This document shows, piece by piece, positions 7,811 through 16,861 of a DNA stretch of 64,000 bases. Numbering within the stretch: position 1 is the first letter of the stretch; each line of letters begins with the position of its first letter. Position numbers and translations under genes: made by a program. The stretch is from JBPCNH01 sp051001455 (lineage in GTDB: Bacteria; Actinomycetota; CADDZG01; WHSQ01), in assembly GCA_051001455.1 (NCBI GenBank), contig JBPCNH010000015.1, forward strand, positions 1-64,000, in the 5' to 3' direction. The notes below the pieces were generated by a model that worked only from the letters and a program-made list of their open reading frames with translations, was not told the origin of the DNA and made no database searches.

Positions 7811-9814
7811 CTAGCCGACGTCACGCAGCTCACGCCGCAGATCCCGGATCTCGTCCCGGATACGGGCGGCGTATTCGAACCTCAGGTCCTCCGAAGCCTG
7901 GTGCATCTCTTCCTCTAGTTGGAGGATCAATCTCTTGAGCTCGTCCGGGCTACCGCCTATCGGATCGCGCCTCCGGCTCTTGGATTTGGTCGGGACCGGC
8001 GCGCCCTCACGTTTGCGTCCGAACCCCCCGATCAAGATGTCGCTCACGGCTTTCCGGATCGAAGTGGGATCGATGCCATGCTCGAGGTTGTATTCCATCT
8101 GGATCTTGCGCCGGCGCTGCGTCTCGTTGATCGCTTTGCGCATGGAATCGGTGACCTCATCTGCGTACATGATCACCTGCCCCTCGACGTTGCGAGCGGC
8201 GCGCCCGATCGTCTGGATGAGCGACGTTTGGGACCTCAGGTACCCCTCCTTGTCGGCATCGAGGATCGCCACCAGGGAAACCTCGGGCAGGTCGAGACCC
8301 TCACGGAGCAGGTTGATCCCAACGAGAACGTCGAATTCGCCGAGCCGAAGATCCCGGAGTATCTCGATCCGCTGCACGGTGTCGATGTCCGCGTGCAGAT
8401 AGCGGACCCGGATACCGGACTCGAGAAGATAATCGGTCAGATCCTCAGCCATCTTCTTGGTGAGGGTGGTGACCAGAACGCGAGCTTCGACCTCGACCCG
8501 CTTCCGGATCTCTTCCATCAGGTCGTCGATCTGGCCCTTGGTCGCGCGGATCACGACCTCGGGATCTATCAGTCCTGTCGGACGCACGAGCTGCTGGATC
8601 GGTCTCCCCCCCTCACGCAGCTCGAAGGGGCCCGGGGTGGCACTCATGAAGACGGCCTGGGGCACGATCTCGAGCCACTCGTCGAAGCGCAAGGGGCGAT
8701 TGTCCATCGCCGAGGGAAGCCGGAAGCCGTGCTCGACGAGGACATCCTTGCGGCTCTTGTCACCCTCGTACATCCCGTTCAGTTGCGGGATCGTCACATG
8801 AGACTCGTCCAGAACCACCAGGAGATCCTTCGGGAAGTAGTCGTGCAGCGTGAAGGGCCGGCTACCGGGCTCGCGCCCGTCTATGTGACGAGAGTAGTTC
8901 TCTATCCCCGAGCAGAAACCGACCTCTCGCATCATCTCGAGGTCGTATTGCGTGCGCATCCTCAGCCGCTGAGCCTCGAGCAGCTTCCTCTCGTTCTCGA
9001 GGACCGTTAGTCGATCGGCGAGCTCACGCTCGATCTGACCGATGGCACGCTCCATCCTCGCCCTGGAAGCGACGTAATGGGAAGCGGGATAGATGCGAAC
9101 GTAGTCCAGCTCGCGTGTGATCTCGCCGGTTAGAGGATCGAGCTCGACGATGCGGTCGACCTCGTCGCCGAACAGCTCGCAGCGCACCGCCAGCTCCTCG
9201 TAGGCGGGGAAGATCTCGATCGAGTCCCCCCGGACCCTGAACTTGCCGCGGATGAAATTGACGTCGTTGCGCTCGTACTGGATATCCACGAGCTTCTGTA
9301 GGACGAAGTCGCGGTCCACGACTCCCCCGCGCGCCAGCGTGACCACCTGCTGCTGATACTCCTCGGGCGAGCCGAGGCCGTAGATGCAAGAAACCGATGC
9401 GACGATCAGCACGTCCTTACGTTGTAACAACGCACTGGTCGCCGAGTGCCGTAAGCGTTCGATCTCGTCGTTGATCGAAGAGTCCTTCTCGATGTACGTG
9501 TCGGATGACGGGATATACGCCTCGGGCTGGTCGTAGTCGTAATAGGAGACGAAGTACTCGACCGCATTGTGCGGGAAGAACTGCTTGAACTCGTTACAGA
9601 GCTGCGCCGCCAAGGACTTGTTGGGGGCCATGACCAGGGTGGGGCGTTGGAGCTTCTCCAGAGCCCAGGCCATCGTGGCGGTTTTCCCCGTACCGGTAGC
9701 GCCTAGAAGGGTCGTGAACCTCTGCGCCGACCGGACGCTCTCGACGATCTCTTCGATGGCCCGCGGTTGATCACCGGCAGGCTCGAAGTCCGATACGACC
9801 TTGAAGGGGGGCAT
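7811..9814 (-). CDS. uvrB: UvrABC excision nuclease subunit B
   Basis: A 667-residue DNA helicase-like protein that verifies lesions and recruits UvrC. Walker A is GATGTGKT (38-45). The damage-probing beta-hairpin region reads YYDYDQPEAYIPSSDTYIEK. The Walker B/DEAD-type motif is LDESHV, and motif VI lies in QTIGRAARN. The C-terminal UVR domain (about 625-663) ends in a Glu/Arg-rich helix pair for UvrC contact. Length is normal for UvrB. ATG 9814 has TAAGAT six bases upstream. No odd features seen. Confidence 0.97.
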   Translation of the reverse strand: MPPFKVVSDFEPAGDQPRAIEEIVESVRSAQRFTTLLGATGTGKTATMAWALEKLQRPTLVMAPNKSLAAQLCNEFKQFFPHNAVEYFVSYYDYDQPEAYIPSSDTYIEKDSSINDEIERLRHSATSALLQRKDVLIVASVSCIYGLGSPEEYQQQVVTLARGGVVDRDFVLQKLVDIQYERNDVNFIRGKFRVRGDSIEIFPAYEELAVRCELFGDEVDRIVELDPLTGEITRELDYVRIYPASHYVASRARMERAIGQIERELADRLTVLENERKLLEAQRLRMRTQYDLEMMREVGFCSGIENYSRHIDGREPGSRPFTLHDYFPKDLLVVLDESHVTIPQLNGMYEGDKSRKDVLVEHGFRLPSAMDNRPLRFDEWLEIVPQAVFMSATPGPFELREGGRPIQQLVRPTGLIDPEVVIRATKGQIDDLMEEIRKRVEVEARVLVTTLTKKMAEDLTDYLLESGIRVRYLHADIDTVQRIEILRDLRLGEFDVLVGINLLREGLDLPEVSLVAILDADKEGYLRSQTSLIQTIGRAARNVEGQVIMYADEVTDSMRKAINETQRRRKIQMEYNLEHGIDPTSIRKAVSDILIGGFGRKREGAPVPTKSKSRRRDPIGGSPDELKRLILQLEEEMHQASEDLRFEYAARIRDEIRDLRRELRDVG

Positions 9815-9820
9815 CGAGCC

Positions 9821-9826
9821 ATCTTA
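9821..9826 (-). promoter_or_regulatory. -10 box of uvrB (leaderless type)
   Basis: TAAGAT on the minus strand, six bases before the uvrB ATG. I did not find a LexA-type box (GAACnnnnGTTC) next to it. Confidence 0.5.
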
Positions 9827-9878
9827 GTTTCGCCGTGCGGCAACATCCGCCGCCGAGTGCAGGTTCCTCTCGACCCAC

Positions 9879-10586
9879 CTACAGGTTCGCTAACAGCGCC
9901 GGGATCGCGCTGAGAGACCTGACCCGCGGCGCTCTGCTCTCGGGATAGCGGTCCCAGCGATCGAGAAGTATCGCCGTCATACCGACCTCCGCGGCCGGCT
10001 CCACGTCCATCGTGGGCGAGTCGCCGATGTGAACCGCATCCCCGGGCTCTACCCCCGCGGTCCGAACCGCGGCTTCGTAGATGGCCGGATCGGGCTTCTC
10101 GACACCCACGAATCCCGAGATGATCGAGATCTCGAAATGGTGTCCCACCTCAAGCTCTACCAACATCTCCTCCAACCACCGCTCGAAGTTAGAGATCAGC
10201 CCCAGCCGGTGGCCTGCTCCCGCCAACGCCTCCAGGCAAGGAAGCGCGTCGTCATAAAGCTTGTAGGAAGCGGAGCTGGAGAAGGTCGAATACAAGGACG
10301 CGATGAGGTCCTCGTCCTCGATCCCCAGTTCACCCAGCAGCCGGCGATAGAGATGGCTCCAGTAGGTCAGCGAATCCGCCGGGTCGAGCGAGGGGGCGAC
10401 TATCCCCGTCTCCTCTGCCAGTTCGACCAGATGTGGAGCCAGCCTCTGCTGGACGGAATGCACGAGATCCACATCGATCTCGTAGCCGGCCCTTCGACAC
10501 GTGGCCGAGAACAGCTCGTGGAACGACGGATGAGGACGGAGAAGCGTCTCGCCTGCATCGAAGAAGACCATGTCGAACCGCGTCAT
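9879..10586 (-). CDS. HAD-superfamily hydrolase
   Basis: A 235-residue phosphatase-like enzyme. Motif I is FFDAGETLL with Asp10 as likely nucleophile; the usual second Asp two positions on is Gly, as in the HDHD3-like branch. Motif II is GLISNF, motif III EKPDPAIY, and motif IV HIGDSPTMDV. The helical cap lies at about residues 15-95. Substrate unknown. The gene follows coaE by 13 bases on the same strand and may be co-transcribed with it. The altered motif I may reduce phosphatase activity, so calling it a phosphatase is inference. Confidence 0.85.
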   Translation of the reverse strand: MTRFDMVFFDAGETLLRPHPSFHELFSATCRRAGYEIDVDLVHSVQQRLAPHLVELAEETGIVAPSLDPADSLTYWSHLYRRLLGELGIEDEDLIASLYSTFSSSASYKLYDDALPCLEALAGAGHRLGLISNFERWLEEMLVELEVGHHFEISIISGFVGVEKPDPAIYEAAVRTAGVEPGDAVHIGDSPTMDVEPAAEVGMTAILLDRWDRYPESRAPRVRSLSAIPALLANL

Positions 10587-10599
10587 CGAAGTAGCCGCC

Positions 10600-11208
10600 T
10601 CACGCCGTGTCCCGGCGGCGCATCAATTCGGCCCAGACACGGTCGGCTTCCTCGGCCAGGTCGTCGATAGTTCCCTCGTTCTTCACCACGATGTCGGCGC
10701 GCTCTATCTGATCTTCGGCGCTCAACTGGGCCGCCATCCGCTGCTCGATCTCTTCGATGCTCATCCCGCGGCTGGATGACAACCACACGCGGCGCGATTC
10801 CAGAGGAGCAACGACGATGATGATGACGTCCATCCCGCCGGCCAGGCCCAATTCGAAGATCAGAGCGGCGTCGACCACGACGATCTCGTTCGTTCCCCGG
10901 AGAGTCTCCAACGTGTCGGCGATCTCCCCCATGATCACCGGATGGACGATGGCGTTCAGAGCCGCGAGCTTGTCCTTGTCGTTGAAGACGATCCGAGCCA
11001 GGGTCTTGCGATTGACGTTCATCCCGCCCGGTTCGAGGATCTCGTCTCCGAACTGGTCCACCACCGAATGCCATGCAGGACGGCCCGGCTCCAGAGCGGC
11101 GCGACCGAGCGCATCCGCATCGATCAGCTCCGCTCCCCGCGCTTCCAACAGGCGGGCGAACGCGGATTTTCCGCTGCCGATACCCCCCGTCAGACCGACG
11201 ACCAACAA
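10600..11208 (-). CDS. coaE: Dephospho-CoA kinase
   Basis: A 202-residue P-loop kinase catalysing the last step of coenzyme A synthesis (phosphorylation of the ribose 3'-OH). The P-loop GLTGGIGSGKS is at 5-15, followed by the family block LIDADALGRAAL and VNRKTLARIVF. The acceptor-binding part VVVDAALIFELGL and the lid region are present. The start is TTG 11208, with GGAGAG seven bases upstream; the next TTG is one codon later. Gene order polA, rpsA, coaE, uvrB, uvrA is the usual actinobacterial arrangement. The mycobacterial CoaE carries a C-terminal UPF0157 domain that is absent here. Confidence 0.93.
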   Translation of the reverse strand: MLVVGLTGGIGSGKSAFARLLEARGAELIDADALGRAALEPGRPAWHSVVDQFGDEILEPGGMNVNRKTLARIVFNDKDKLAALNAIVHPVIMGEIADTLETLRGTNEIVVVDAALIFELGLAGGMDVIIIVVAPLESRRVWLSSSRGMSIEEIEQRMAAQLSAEDQIERADIVVKNEGTIDDLAEEADRVWAELMRRRDTA

Positions 11209-11286
11209 GGCGCTCTCTCCTTCAGTAAGTACAAGGGCGGGCCACCGTCACCGGCACCCGCCCCCCTGAACGATCCACTCAGTCGG

Positions 11287-12954
11287 TTACGACTGGCCGC
11301 GCTCGCGCTTCATATCCTTGACGATCGACTCGATGGAGTCATCGTCAGCGGACGTCGCGGATGCGGCGGACTCTTCATCTTCAGTGTCTTCGGCGTCTGC
11401 GTCGTCACCGGTGGCCTCTTCTGTTCCGTCCTCAGTGGCCTCATCGGCCGCGAGCTCGCCCGGCGCTGCTTGTGATTCCGCCGCTCCGATAGCTTCGGCG
11501 GCTTCGGTGGATCCACCGGCGTCGTCCGGTAGCGCAGCAGTGGGCGCGGTGATCCCGGCCGCGGCAACCTCTTCGTCTGCCGAGCCGGACGCGTCGGCGT
11601 TTGCCGGCGCCTCCTCACGAGTGTCGGCGGCTTCGGCTTCCGGCTCGGATTCGAGCTCCATCTCCATCTCTTCCTCGGAGGCGGCCGGAGACTCGGTGGT
11701 GTCGTCGGCAACGGCAGCTCCCGCTGCTTCACCCGGATCACCGGTGGAAGGCATGGCCTGTTTCCGGGAGAGACTGATCCGCCGGCGGTCGAGGTCGACG
11801 TCGATGATCTTCACGTCGACCCGATCGTGCACGGCTACTTCGTCTTCAGCGCGCTCCACATGGTGCTCGGCAAGCTCGGAGATATGAACCAGACCTTCGA
11901 TGGCATCGTCTACCTCGACGAAAGCGCCGAATGGAACCAACTTGGTGACCCGTCCCTCGATCACGTCGCCGACCTCGTGACGACGTGCGAATTGACGCCA
12001 GGGGTCTTCCTGGGTCGCCTTCAAGGACAAGGAGACCCGCTCGCGCTCGAGGTCAACGTCGAGGACCTCTACGTCGACCTCCTGACCTACATCCACGACC
12101 TCACTCGGGTGATCGACGTGCTTCCACGACAACTCGGAGACGTGGACGAGACCATCAACGCCGCCGAGGTCGACGAATGCACCGAAGTTCACGATGGAAG
12201 AAACGACGCCGGTGCGGCGCTCACCCTTCTCGAGAGACGTAAGGAAGTCCTGGCGCTGTTCCGCTTGAGACTCCTCGAGGAACTTGCGGCGAGAAAGCAC
12301 GACGTTGTTGCGGTTCTTGTCGAGCTCGATGATGCGGCACTCGAGCTCCTGACCGACGTAAGGCTGCAGATCGCGTACCCGGCGCATCTCCACAAGGGAG
12401 GCGGGCAGGAAGCCGCGCAAACCGATGTCGAGGATGAGCCCACCCTTCACGACCTCGATGACGGGCCCGGTCACGGTGCCATCCACGTTCTTTATCTCTT
12501 CGATATTTCCCCACGCGCGCTCGTACTGGGCGCGCTTCTTGGAGAGGATCAGTCGTCCGTCCTTGTCTTCCTTCTGGAGGACGAGGGTCTCGAGCTCGTC
12601 ACCGATCGAAACGATCTCGGAAGGGTCGACGTCGTTGCGGATCGACAGCTCGCGAAGCGGGATGACGCCTTCAGATTTGTACCCGATGTCGAGGAGGACC
12701 TCGTCCTTCTCGATCTTCACGACCGTCCCGGTCATGAGATCCCCGTCATTGAACGGTTTGATGGTGGCGTCGATCGCCGCAAGCAGCTCTTCGTCGGAAT
12801 CGCCGATGTCGTTCTCGACGATCGTTCCGCCGGCGTAGGACTCGCCGGAGGTCGAAGGCGCAGTGCGGACTACGGTCCCACCGCTGCCGTCGGAGATGGT
12901 CTGCTCGTCACTCGTTGCCGAGGCTTGGACAGCCTGGTCCTGCTGGTCACTCAT
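11287..12954 (-). CDS. rpsA: 30S ribosomal protein S1 with long acidic tail
   Basis: A 555-residue protein that helps the 30S subunit bind mRNA. Four S1 RNA-binding domains are visible: about residues 55-125 (TGTVVKIEKDEVLLDIGYKS), 140-210 (VIEVVKGGLILDIGLRGFLP), 225-300 (GVVSSIVNFGAFVDLGG) and 312-385 (GRVTKLVPFGAFVEVDD). Four domains is the actinobacterial form. From about residue 400 to the end there is a low-complexity tail of roughly 140 residues rich in Ala, Glu and Asp, clearly longer than usual. Start ATG 12954 has GGGAGGAA upstream. The N-terminal 45 residues are also low complexity. Confidence 0.95.
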   Translation of the reverse strand: MSDQQDQAVQASATSDEQTISDGSGGTVVRTAPSTSGESYAGGTIVENDIGDSDEELLAAIDATIKPFNDGDLMTGTVVKIEKDEVLLDIGYKSEGVIPLRELSIRNDVDPSEIVSIGDELETLVLQKEDKDGRLILSKKRAQYERAWGNIEEIKNVDGTVTGPVIEVVKGGLILDIGLRGFLPASLVEMRRVRDLQPYVGQELECRIIELDKNRNNVVLSRRKFLEESQAEQRQDFLTSLEKGERRTGVVSSIVNFGAFVDLGGVDGLVHVSELSWKHVDHPSEVVDVGQEVDVEVLDVDLERERVSLSLKATQEDPWRQFARRHEVGDVIEGRVTKLVPFGAFVEVDDAIEGLVHISELAEHHVERAEDEVAVHDRVDVKIIDVDLDRRRISLSRKQAMPSTGDPGEAAGAAVADDTTESPAASEEEMEMELESEPEAEAADTREEAPANADASGSADEEVAAAGITAPTAALPDDAGGSTEAAEAIGAAESQAAPGELAADEATEDGTEEATGDDADAEDTEDEESAASATSADDDSIESIVKDMKRERGQS

Positions 12955-12982
12955 GTAGGTAGATTCCTCCCGTCAGACAATC

Positions 12983-13001
12983 GCCCCCTAGAAAAGGGGG
13001 C
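12983..13001 (-). promoter_or_regulatory. Hairpin in the rpsA 5' leader
   Basis: Arms GCCCCC and GGGGGC with a TTTTCTA loop, read on the minus strand, ending 28 bases before the rpsA start. S1 synthesis is autoregulated in some bacteria through leader structure; whether this hairpin does that is unknown. Confidence 0.3.
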
Positions 13002-13064
13002 CGGAAAAGTATAAGGGACCCGCCGGAACCCGACGTCGGAGCAGTGCCGCGAAGCGGCGAACCA

Positions 13065-13976
13065 TCAGGCGGACCCGAGCACCGCCACGGTGAGCGCGAG
13101 ATCCTGGATGGCCAGGCCGGTGGAATCGAACAGGGTCACGGCTTCGGAGCTCGACCGTCCGCTTGCCTTGCCGGTCAGGACTGCTCCCAGGTCGGTGATC
13201 TCCTGCCTCGACACCCGGTCCTCCTCGACGGCCCCGGTGATCTCGCCACCGTGGCTCGCTTGAGCCCATTCGTCGACGAAGATCTCGCAGCTCGCCACCG
13301 AATCGATCGTCATCTCCGCTTTGCGGGGGCCGTCGGCGCCCAAGGCATTGATATGCAAGCCGGGGTGCAGGTGCGAGCGATCGAGGATCGGAGAATGACC
13401 CGGCGTGACCAGCGTGACGACGTCGCAATTCGCAGCATCCTCGACCGACCCCACGGTCCATCCCACTTCGCCCGCGACGGAAACGGCAAGTTCGGAATCG
13501 AGGTCTGCGCAAACCCCATCGTCGTATCCCAGAGCTTTCAAGCACAGAGCGGCCCAGCGCCCATGAAGCCCGCACCCGATGAGGCCGGCCCGGGTAGCCC
13601 CTTCACGAGCGAGAACCTCGGTGGCGACGGCTGCAGCGGCACCCGTGCGCAGGGCCGTCACGGCGCGTCCGTCCACTATCGCGAGTGGCTCTCCCGTCGT
13701 CGCATCGTTGACCAGGATCGTTCCGAACACCACCGGCCGGCCGGCCGCCGGATTCCCCGGGAAAGACGTGACCCACTTCAGCATCGCGATCCCGTTACCG
13801 AGAGCGGGCATGGCTCTGAAATCTCCGTGTGGAGGACTCTGCAGATAGACCTTGGGGGGCATGGTCCATTCACCCCTGTAGTGACGTACGAACCCATCGC
13901 GCACCGCAGCGATCGCCGCTGCCGGAGAGACCGCGCTTAGAACCTCGTCGTGGGAGAACGTCCTCAGGTCAGTCAA
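13065..13976 (-). CDS. Ornithine cyclodeaminase / mu-crystallin family protein
   Basis: A 303-residue NAD(P)-binding protein of the OCD/mu-crystallin family. The N-terminal half reads MPPKVYLQSP and LKWVTSFPGNPA, with the catalytic-region lysine context MLKW. The Rossmann part includes GLIGCGLHGRWAA (about 150-162) and the block HINALGADGPRKAEM. Family members are ornithine cyclodeaminases, alanine dehydrogenases or reductases of cyclic imines, so the substrate cannot be told. Start TTG 13976 has GGGAG eight bases upstream. It lies between polA and rpsA, an insertion in an otherwise conserved order. Confidence 0.82.
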   Translation of the reverse strand: MTDLRTFSHDEVLSAVSPAAAIAAVRDGFVRHYRGEWTMPPKVYLQSPPHGDFRAMPALGNGIAMLKWVTSFPGNPAAGRPVVFGTILVNDATTGEPLAIVDGRAVTALRTGAAAAVATEVLAREGATRAGLIGCGLHGRWAALCLKALGYDDGVCADLDSELAVSVAGEVGWTVGSVEDAANCDVVTLVTPGHSPILDRSHLHPGLHINALGADGPRKAEMTIDSVASCEIFVDEWAQASHGGEITGAVEEDRVSRQEITDLGAVLTGKASGRSSSEAVTLFDSTGLAIQDLALTVAVLGSA

Positions 13977-14027
13977 TCGCTGGCTCCCTGACCATCAACG
14001 CGGCCCAGGAGCGCTCGCCCTTGGGGT

Positions 14028-16736
14028 TCAACCTTTGGCATCGGCCCAGTTCGCTCCCCAGGACAGATCGACCACCAGAGGAACCTTCATGGCGCAGACC
14101 TCCACCATCGACTCGGCGACCAACTCTCCTGCGACATCCTTCTCATCTTCCGGAACCTCGAACACGAGCTCGTCGTGAACGGTGAGGATCATCTTCGTAC
14201 CGAGCCCCTCCGACCGCAGCCGGGCGTCGACTTCGATCATCGCCAGCTTCATGATGTCCGCCGCCGACCCTTGGATCGGGGCATTGAGCGCCTGCCGCTC
14301 CCCGATCGCTCGCACCCGCGGATTGCCGCTGCCGAGCTCGGGCAAGTAGCGGCGGCGCCCGAACATCGTCGTGGTGAAACCGTCGGCATGAGCTTGTTTC
14401 ACGACCTCGTCCAAGAATCCGGCCACACCGTCGAAGACCTCGAAGTAGGAATCCATGATCTCGCGCGCCTCTTCCACCGAGGTGTTGAGGCGTTCGGCCA
14501 GCCCCGTAGCCCCCATGCCGTAAGCCAGCCCGTAGTTCACCATCTTCGCGACCGATCGCTGGCCGGTATCGAGCTCATCCGCATCGACGCCGTACACGTG
14601 GGCTGCCGTCGCGGAATGGACGTCCTGGTCGTTCTCGAAGACCGCTACGAGGATCGGATCCTCGGACAGATGGGCCATGACCCGCAGTTCGATCTGGGAG
14701 TAGTCAACGGACAGCAACAGGTGGCCGTGCTCGGGCACGAAGGCTCGCCGGATCTGCTTCCCCAGATCCGTGCGAACCGGGATGTTCATGAGGTTCGGGT
14801 TGGTACTCGAGAGGCGTCCGGTTGCCGCGACCGTTTGGTCGTAGGTCGTGTGCACCCGTCCATCCGCGGGATCGACCAGCGGAGGCAAAGCATCGATGTA
14901 CGTGTTCTTCAGTTTCGCGAGCTCGCGGTATTCGAGGAGCCGCTCGACGAACGGGTGTTGACCGATCAGTTGCTGCAGGGCACGAGCGTCGGTCGATAAG
15001 CCCGTCTTGGTGCGCCGGGTGGTCTTTAACCCCAGCTTCTCGTAGAGCAGTACACGCAGTTGCGGCGGCGAACCGAGGTTGATCCTCTCCCCCGCCAACT
15101 CATAGCACTCCGCCTCGAGAACACCGATCCTCTTATCCAGTTGAGCGGCCATCTCGGAGAGGTAGTCGAGGTCCACCTTCACACCGATCTGCTCCATACC
15201 TGCCAGCACGGGGATCAACGGATGTTCGACCTCGGCGTATAGGTCCTTCATCCCGAGACGTTCCAGCTCGGGCTCGACCGCGCCGGCGATCTCGGCGATC
15301 GCCAACGCTCGGAGACTGGCGTCTTCGGCTTCGATCGCGTCTGCAGAATCGGTACCGAGATCGAGCATGCCCTGCTCGGCGGGTTCTTCCCGCGATACCC
15401 CGTCTACCGCCTTGAGCTCACGCCCGGTGTACTTGCGGGCGATCTCCTCGAGGGCGTAACCGGGCGCGCCGGGGTCGAGTAGGTAAGCAGCGATATGGGT
15501 GTCGAGACGCAGACCGCCCAGCTCGATCCCGATCGCCGACAACGCAAGATGCACGTCGCGACCCTGGTGCGCGACCTTGGTCACGGCTTCGTCAGACAGG
15601 ATCGGTCCGAGTGTGGCCGCTACCTCCGCCCCGGTCGCGCCGGCCCGCCCGAGCGGTACGAAAGCCGTCGTGCCTGCTCCCCAGGCGAATGCAAGCGAGC
15701 GCGGGCCTCCGCGAGGGGAAGCGGTGACGAGGTCCAGGGCGAACTCACTGGTCCGGCCGAGCTCCTTTGCCAGCATCTTGAGTTCGGGGGCGGTGGCATG
15801 GGTCTTGACCTCGAGCTCGAATGCCTCGCCCTCTCCCTCCGCCGCGTCGGGAAGGTCGGCCATGAGCCGCTCGAGCAAGGTGCGGAACTCGAGAGAGACG
15901 AACAGCTCGCGAAGCTCGTCCAGATCCCAGGCCTCCATAACAAGATCGCCGAGGCCAACGTCATCGAGAGGAACCGAGTCAAGGGTGGACAGCTGCTTGT
16001 TGATCGCTACCTGCTCGGCATGTGCGGCTAGGTTCTGGGCGAGCTTGGGCGTCTGCTCCTCGGCGTGGGCTACGGCAGCCTCCGCGCTCCCATACTTCTG
16101 CACCAGTTTCGCGGCAGTCTTCGTACCGACCCCGGGGACACCAGGAAGATTGTCGGAGTTATCGCCCTCGAGAGCCTTCAGATCGACGTACTTCGTCGGC
16201 GGAACGCCGTACTTCTCCTCAACCGCCTTCGGATCCATCTCCACGATGTCGGTGATCCCTCGCCGGTTGTAGAGGACGTGGATGTCTTTGTTGACGAGCT
16301 GGAAGAAGTCTCGGTCACCCGTCACGATCTTGACCTCGGCACCTTCTTTCTCTGTGCAGCGGGCCAGGTAGGCGATGATGTCATCCGCCTCGTGCCCGGC
16401 CAAACCGAAGACCGGGATCTTCATGACCTTGAGGACCTCCATCACGAGAGGCACCTGCGAAGAGAAGATCTCGGGGGCGGCACTCCGGTTGCTCTTGTAG
16501 TCCTCGTACTGTTCGGTCCTCTCGAGCGGCTCCCCGACGTCGATGCAGACCGCGATGTGATCCGGCTTCTGCTCTTGGAGCAACTTGATCAACATCGAGG
16601 TGAACCCGTAGACGGCGTTCGTGTGGGTGCCGTCGGAGGTTTGCAGATCTTCCGGCAGCGCGTAGAAGGCCCTGAACAGCAACGAATAGCAATCCAGAAG
16701 CAGGAGTTTGGGTCGGTTCTTCTTGGCCGCGGGCAT
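14028..16736 (-). CDS. polA: DNA polymerase I (5'-nuclease and polymerase; proofreading site degenerate)
   Basis: A 902-residue repair and Okazaki-fragment polymerase. The 5'-nuclease domain fills about residues 1-300 (LLLDCYSLLFRAFY, GHEADDIIAYLA, TGDRDFFQL, GDNSDNLPGVPGVG). The middle domain, about 305-490, keeps the 3'-5' exonuclease fold, but motif Exo I reads ALDLVT where active enzymes have DxE, and the Exo III tyrosine is Ile. Proofreading is therefore probably lost, as in several actinobacteria. Polymerase motifs are A LLSVDYSQIELRV, B KMVNYGLAYGMG and C TVHDELVFEVP. The O-helix aromatic is Tyr (VNYGLAYG), a residue known in T7 polymerase to permit dideoxynucleotide use. TAGGCT lies nine bases before the ATG. 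Confidence 0.96.
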   Translation of the reverse strand: MPAAKKNRPKLLLLDCYSLLFRAFYALPEDLQTSDGTHTNAVYGFTSMLIKLLQEQKPDHIAVCIDVGEPLERTEQYEDYKSNRSAAPEIFSSQVPLVMEVLKVMKIPVFGLAGHEADDIIAYLARCTEKEGAEVKIVTGDRDFFQLVNKDIHVLYNRRGITDIVEMDPKAVEEKYGVPPTKYVDLKALEGDNSDNLPGVPGVGTKTAAKLVQKYGSAEAAVAHAEEQTPKLAQNLAAHAEQVAINKQLSTLDSVPLDDVGLGDLVMEAWDLDELRELFVSLEFRTLLERLMADLPDAAEGEGEAFELEVKTHATAPELKMLAKELGRTSEFALDLVTASPRGGPRSLAFAWGAGTTAFVPLGRAGATGAEVAATLGPILSDEAVTKVAHQGRDVHLALSAIGIELGGLRLDTHIAAYLLDPGAPGYALEEIARKYTGRELKAVDGVSREEPAEQGMLDLGTDSADAIEAEDASLRALAIAEIAGAVEPELERLGMKDLYAEVEHPLIPVLAGMEQIGVKVDLDYLSEMAAQLDKRIGVLEAECYELAGERINLGSPPQLRVLLYEKLGLKTTRRTKTGLSTDARALQQLIGQHPFVERLLEYRELAKLKNTYIDALPPLVDPADGRVHTTYDQTVAATGRLSSTNPNLMNIPVRTDLGKQIRRAFVPEHGHLLLSVDYSQIELRVMAHLSEDPILVAVFENDQDVHSATAAHVYGVDADELDTGQRSVAKMVNYGLAYGMGATGLAERLNTSVEEAREIMDSYFEVFDGVAGFLDEVVKQAHADGFTTTMFGRRRYLPELGSGNPRVRAIGERQALNAPIQGSAADIMKLAMIEVDARLRSEGLGTKMILTVHDELVFEVPEDEKDVAGELVAESMVEVCAMKVPLVVDLSWGANWADAKG

Positions 16737-16849
16737 ACCCGAGCGAGCCTACCCGCGGGGGGCTTGAACACGGCCGCCGAAGTTTCCGGAGCCGCGACCG
16801 TTGGAGCAAGCACAGTGGGTGCTCGCCGCAACCACCCGGCGCGCAAACG

Positions 16850-16855
16850 TAGGAT
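16850..16855 (+). promoter_or_regulatory. -10 box of the DtxR-type regulator gene (leaderless type)
   Basis: TAGGAT with six bases (GGGGTG) to ATG 16862. This spacing favours ATG 16862 over GTG 16859 as the start. Confidence 0.5.
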
Positions 16856-16861
16856 GGGGTG

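Noticed and set aside
7919..9010. Plus-strand frame of 363 codons opposite uvrB
   Set aside because: Shadow of uvrB; Arg/His/Leu-rich composition typical of antisense frames in high-GC DNA.
9815..9880. LexA box at uvrB
   Set aside because: No GAACnnnnGTTC-type palindrome is visible in the upstream region.
11827..13014. Plus-strand frame of 395 codons opposite rpsA
   Set aside because: Antisense of the S1 domains; no recognisable domain.
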